Below are positions 15,063 to 17,730 of a stretch of 17,730 nt of DNA, piece by piece. Numbering within the stretch: position 1 is the first letter of the stretch; each line of letters begins with the position of its first letter. Below the pieces are notes generated by a model, which did not search any database, was not told where the DNA came from, and saw only the letters and a list, made by a program, of their open reading frames with translations. Source of the stretch: Bacteroidales bacterium UBA6192. Its GTDB lineage: Bacteria > Bacteroidota > Bacteroidia > Bacteroidales > F082. The stretch is taken from positions 1-17,730 of the forward strand of contig DITE01000102.1 in NCBI GenBank assembly GCA_002422725.1. The letters are read 5' to 3'. The position numbers and the translations under genes are program-made.

Positions 15063-15497
15063 ATGAATGATCAAAACGACAAGATACCAACTTTTTTTAG
15101 GTTTGAGGATCTAAGAATATACCACAAGGCTTTGGACTATATTTTATGGGTAATGGAACAGACAAAGGAAGTTCAAGCTCCGGATTGTATCGGGTTTGTT
15201 GCCGCCTTTAACCATTCAGCCCGTCAGATTGCAGTGAATATTTCCGAAGGATCAGCCCGAAACAAAGCACAGTTTGTGTTTTATCTGAAAACTTCCAAAA
15301 CAGCTATCAGAGAGTGCCTTGTGTATACTACCATTGCTTTTCGGACAGGAATTATCTCGGAAGAGAAAGAGTTGGAATCAAGAAATCATCTGATGGAGAT
15401 GACCAAAATGCTCGGAGCTTTAATTACCTCACTCCAAAAGTCAACTCAATCGCATGATAGTTATGATGATGACGATTTTCCAAACCGCAATTATTAA
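15063..15497 (+). CDS. Four-helix bundle protein (23S rRNA intervening-sequence protein family)
   Basis: A 144-residue protein of the S23/four-helix-bundle family. The signatures are FEDLRIYHKALDYILWVMEQT at the start, then FNHSARQIAVNISEGSARNKAQFVFYLKTSKTAIRECLVY and two further helices with HLMEMTKMLGALITSLQKS. Members form homopentameric barrels in solved structures. Some are encoded inside 23S rRNA insertions, others accompany diversity-generating retroelements (Avd). Neither an rRNA gene, a reverse transcriptase nor a variable repeat is in this window, so those roles are not supported. It lies in the serine operon, 49 bases after serA and 26 before the DUF1015 gene, and is probably co-transcribed. 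The C-terminus is acidic (SYDDDDF). Function unknown. Confidence 0.88.
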   Translation: MNDQNDKIPTFFRFEDLRIYHKALDYILWVMEQTKEVQAPDCIGFVAAFNHSARQIAVNISEGSARNKAQFVFYLKTSKTAIRECLVYTTIAFRTGIISEEKELESRNHLMEMTKMLGALITSLQKSTQSHDSYDDDDFPNRNY

Positions 15498-15523
15498 TAA
15501 ACCATTAAAATGTTCATTGTTTT

Positions 15524-16771
15524 ATGGCGATTTTAAAAGCATTTAAAGGATGGCGTCCGCCACAATCCATTGTTAAGGATTTGGCTTCGAGGCCTTATGA
15601 CGTACTTGATTCTCATGAAGCGCGTATCGAAGCCGAAGGAAATCCTTATAGTTTGTTGCACATTATCAAACCTGAAATTGATCTTGACCCAGCTATTAAC
15701 CTCTACAACCAGGAAGTGTATGACAAAGCCCGTCAGAATTTTGATGAGTTCAGGTCAAAAGGCTGGTTGGTGCAGGATCAGCAGGATTGCTTATACATCT
15801 ATGCACAAACCATGCATGGTAAAACCCAGTATGGTATTGTTGGCTGTGCTGGTGTTGAGGACTATTTGAATAATGTGATTAAAAAACATGAACTGACAAG
15901 ACCCGACAAGGAAGAAGACAGAATGAAACATGTTCGGATTACCGATGCCAATATGGAACCTGTATTCTTTTCATATCCTGCCAACCCGCGTATTGACAAC
16001 ATTGTGGCTAATGTGGTAAAAAACCAGAAACCGGATTATGATTTCATAGCAGATGAAGGATTTGGTCATCAATTCTGGACCATTGACAACCAAACTGTTA
16101 TTGAAGAAATCATCAATATTTTTGCTACTTTTCCCGCTACCTATATCGCCGATGGTCATCACCGAACAGCAGCTGCAGCTCTTGTTGGAAATGAGAAACG
16201 AAAACTTAATCCAAACCACACCGGAAAAGAAGAATATAATTTTTTTCTCGCAGTCCATTTTCCTGATAACCAACTGACGATTATTGATTACAACCGTCTG
16301 GTTAAGGATCTTAACGGTATGGCAACAGAGGAATTCCTTGATAAACTAAAGAGTGGCTTTGATGTTGAACCAAAAGGAAATGTGGAGTACAGGCCAGACA
16401 GACTGCACAATTTCGCCATGTATCTCGATGGACAATGGTATTCTCTCACGGCAAAACAGGGAACTTATGATGACAATGATCCCATAGGTGTGCTTGATGT
16501 AACCATATTAACAAAACTTATATTGGAGCCATTGCTCGATATTATGGATCAGCGCCGTTCGAAGCGTATCGATTTTGTTGGAGGAATAAGGGGACTTGGC
16601 GAACTGAGCAAACGGGTTAATGATGGCGGGATGGCTGTCGCATTTGCTCTTTATCCGGTTTCGATGCAGCAACTTATCAACATTGCTGATTCAGGAAACA
16701 TTATGCCACCGAAAACTACTTGGTTCGAACCAAAGCTAAGATCAGGATTGGTAGTTCATACCTTACATTAA
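15524..16771 (+). CDS. DUF1015 family protein
   Basis: A 415-residue, apparently cytoplasmic protein without signal peptide or membrane segment. DUF1015 hallmarks are LASRPYDVLDSHEAR (about 20-34), NPYSLLHIIKPEIDLD, YIYAQTMHGKTQYGIVGCAGVEDY, KKHELTRPDKEEDRMKH, ATYIADGHHRTAAAALV with the motif at 209-214, and a C-terminal GGIRGLGELSKRV. The biochemical function is not established in what I can show. The D-G-H-H-R motif resembles the conserved box of the ParB/SbnI/SerK group, whose SerK and SbnI members are free-serine kinases; that parallel is my inference. Its place behind serC and serA, an arrangement I recall from other Bacteroidetes, points to serine or phosphoserine metabolism. It is the last gene of the operon. 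Confidence 0.9.
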   Translation: MAILKAFKGWRPPQSIVKDLASRPYDVLDSHEARIEAEGNPYSLLHIIKPEIDLDPAINLYNQEVYDKARQNFDEFRSKGWLVQDQQDCLYIYAQTMHGKTQYGIVGCAGVEDYLNNVIKKHELTRPDKEEDRMKHVRITDANMEPVFFSYPANPRIDNIVANVVKNQKPDYDFIADEGFGHQFWTIDNQTVIEEIINIFATFPATYIADGHHRTAAAALVGNEKRKLNPNHTGKEEYNFFLAVHFPDNQLTIIDYNRLVKDLNGMATEEFLDKLKSGFDVEPKGNVEYRPDRLHNFAMYLDGQWYSLTAKQGTYDDNDPIGVLDVTILTKLILEPLLDIMDQRRSKRIDFVGGIRGLGELSKRVNDGGMAVAFALYPVSMQQLINIADSGNIMPPKTTWFEPKLRSGLVVHTLH

Positions 16772-16776
16772 GTATT

Positions 16777-16810
16777 GTCTGGAGGATATTCTGCAGACTG
16801 GAGTTTTTTT
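16777..16810 (+). terminator. Possible terminator after the serine operon
   Basis: GTCTG (16777-16781) can pair with CAGAC (16794-16798), and a run of seven T follows at 16804-16810. The stem is short, the loop has 12 bases and 5 bases separate stem and T run, so this is a weak candidate. It begins 5 bases after the DUF1015 stop, which is where a terminator would be expected. Confidence 0.33.
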
Positions 16811-16821
16811 GATTTTAAACA

Positions 16822-16829
16822 TAAATTTG
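16822..16829 (+). promoter_or_regulatory. Candidate -7 element of the small winged-helix gene
   Basis: TAAATTTG at 16822-16829 fully matches TAnnTTTG. A TTTG at 16808-16811 is only 10 bases upstream, too close for a normal -33, so the upstream half is missing. Transcription would start near 16836, inside the inverted repeat that begins at 16834. Confidence 0.4.
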
Positions 16830-16833
16830 GTCT

Positions 16834-16857
16834 ATTCCGGAACGAATTACCCGGAAT
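16834..16857. repeat. Perfect 7-base inverted repeat at a predicted transcription start
   Basis: ATTCCGG (16834-16840) and CCGGAAT (16851-16857) are exact inverted copies around a 10-base centre. A further partial copy, CGGAATT, occurs at 16869-16875. No T run follows, so it is not a typical terminator. It lies between the -7 box and the small winged-helix gene and could be an operator or a 5' leader hairpin. Confidence 0.45.
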
Positions 16858-16917
16858 TGCTGACGTATCGGAATTATTGGTGAATGGTGATTTTTTTCTA
16901 TTACAATCAACATAACT

Positions 16918-17094
16918 ATGGAAACAAAAGACAAAGTATTTGAAGTGCTGAAAGGATCGCCAGTGGCAATGAAGTCAGCAGAAATCGCAGTTGCTGCCGG
17001 GCTCACAAAAGATGAGGCTGACAAGGCTCTCAAACAACTCAAAAAATCAGAACTCATTTTTTCGCCCAAAAACTGCTTTTACCAGGCTAAATAA
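16918..17094 (+). CDS. Small winged-helix DNA-binding-like protein, 58 residues
   Basis: The frame from ATG at 16918 to TAA at 17094 reads METKDKVFEVLKGSPVAMKS, then AEIAVAAGLTKDEADKALKQ and LKKSELIFSPKNCFYQAK. The pattern is a compact winged helix: helix 1 (DKVFEVLK), the HTH pair (KSAEIAVAAGLTKDEADKALKQLKKS), then a short beta wing (ELIFSPKNCFYQA). It resembles the dissociation-type HTH of small MarR/DprA-like C-terminal domains. No partner or effector domain is present. Codon use looks like its neighbours and the frame is clean. It stands alone, 146 bases after DUF1015, with its own -7 box and an inverted repeat in the leader, which would fit autoregulation. Function is unknown; a role as a DNA-binding regulator or accessory is inferred from the fold only. 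Confidence 0.72.
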   Translation: METKDKVFEVLKGSPVAMKSAEIAVAAGLTKDEADKALKQLKKSELIFSPKNCFYQAK

Positions 17095-17275
17095 ATACCA
17101 TATCTTCAGGTTTTGGGATACTTAACCCCTATTTCCGTTTTGAAGCAATTCAAACATAAACTTGCTGTTCTATTTTTAAGCATGGCAGTCAATTTGGTTA
17201 TGTATACCAAAGTTAATACCTGAAACTGCATTTATAAGTTGTCTTTTTAGTATTATTGTCACTGAAACTTACTTC

Positions 17276-17730
17276 ATGCCTCAACATCAATCGCCTATTG
17301 TCAAAGAGTTTGTCAATTATCTCAGACTCGAAAAGTCGTTGAGCAACAACACTATAGAGGCTTACGGACATGATATCTATCTTTTGCAGCAATACCTCGA
17401 TCTTTTTCAGCCGGGCAAAGCCCTTTCGCATGCCACATCAGGCGATCTGAAAGGATTTGTAAATCATTTGTTTGATCTTGGCATGAGTGCGACATCACAA
17501 TCGCGTATCATTTCGGGGGTTAAAGCTTTTTATAAATACCTTGTTCTGGAAGATATTATTCAGTCGAATCCCGCAAAACTTATCGATTCGCCCAAACTTG
17601 GCCGAAAACTACCTGTTGTTTTGACTTATGATGAAATCGAAAGCATGATTCAGGCGATTGACCTTAGTGAGCCAAATGGTCAAAGAAACAAGGCAATCAT
17701 AGAAGTGCTGTATGGATGTGGGCTAAGGGT
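17276..17730 (+). CDS. xerD: Tyrosine recombinase XerD, N-terminal half (cut by window edge)
   Basis: From the ATG at 17276 the frame stays open to the window end (151 codons visible of about 300). It reads MPQHQSPIVKEFVNYLRLEKSLSNNTIEAYGHDI, the SAM-like core-binding domain, continuing with SQSRIISGVKAFYKYLVLEDIIQSNPAKLIDSPK, the usual link to the catalytic domain (LGRKLPVVLTYDEIESMI). The last visible residues, VLYGCGLRV, hold the first catalytic arginine of the R-H-R-Y tetrad; the rest is outside. XerC/XerD resolve chromosome dimers at dif during division. The sequence favours the housekeeping XerD/XerC type over a mobile-element integrase: no attachment site, integron or phage gene is near. 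XerC versus XerD is not certain from this half. The 181 bases upstream hold no gene. Confidence 0.9.
   Translation, partial: MPQHQSPIVKEFVNYLRLEKSLSNNTIEAYGHDIYLLQQYLDLFQPGKALSHATSGDLKGFVNHLFDLGMSATSQSRIISGVKAFYKYLVLEDIIQSNPAKLIDSPKLGRKLPVVLTYDEIESMIQAIDLSEPNGQRNKAIIEVLYGCGLR

Noticed and set aside
15063..15497. Diversity-generating retroelement suggested by the Avd-like four-helix protein
   Set aside because: No reverse transcriptase, template repeat or variable repeat is present in the window.
17208..17215. TAACTTTG on the minus strand, a -7-like box upstream of xerD
   Set aside because: It would drive transcription leftward into the winged-helix gene on the opposite strand; no -33 element and no minus-strand gene follow.
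17276..17730. Integrase of a mobile element
   Set aside because: The visible half resembles housekeeping XerC/XerD, and no tRNA, attachment repeat, or phage or conjugative gene lies nearby; the right side is not visible, so this is not fully excluded.

Overview
This window looks like a chromosomal segment of a Bacteroidota (Bacteroidetes) bacterium, probably from the Bacteroidales/Marinilabiliales side. Three observations point there. The secreted M1 aminopeptidase ends in a type IX secretion sorting domain. The genes upstream of which a promoter can be read carry the Bacteroidetes -7 motif TAnnTTTG. All but one of the translation starts examined lack a Shine-Dalgarno sequence. The gene set also fits: an alternative-type GlmU-like protein, zinc-free L31, and a serC-serA-DUF1015 cluster with the Lys-type SerA. 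DNA is moderately AT-rich and densely coding. No tRNA, rRNA, CRISPR array, insertion sequence or prophage was seen.

Layout. (1) 1-3051, minus strand: thrS-infC-rpmI-rplT, the classic translation operon, with rplT cut by the left edge. infC appears to start at a non-AUG codon behind the only clear Shine-Dalgarno of the window. (2) 3140-6877: a divergent pair, a lipoprotein peptide-binding protein (minus) and a secreted zinc aminopeptidase (plus), with back-to-back promoters between them. (3) 6883-11270, minus strand: a GlmU-like nucleotidyl/acetyltransferase, the ATP-dependent protease Lon, and a flavodoxin-fold NAD(P)H oxidoreductase whose start overlaps the lon stop. (4) 11379-11703: monocistronic ribosomal protein L31 (type B) with a near-consensus promoter and a strong terminator. 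(5) 11805-12863, minus strand: a LuxC-type acyl-CoA reductase, divergent from (6) 12998-16771, plus strand: serC-serA-four-helix-bundle protein-DUF1015, the phosphoserine pathway plus two passengers. (7) 16918-17094: a 58-residue winged-helix protein. (8) 17276-17730: the N-terminal half of a XerD-like tyrosine recombinase, cut by the right edge.

How the parts work together. Most of the window is housekeeping: tRNA charging, translation initiation, ribosome assembly, proteolysis, cell-wall precursor or sugar-nucleotide supply, serine synthesis and chromosome-dimer resolution. I do not see a clear new defence or mobile system. The points most worth following are the non-AUG infC start, the Lys-for-His replacement in SerA, DUF1015 as a possible third function in phosphoserine metabolism, the four-helix-bundle gene inserted in the serine operon, and perfect inverted repeats placed on two promoters (serC and the winged-helix gene).
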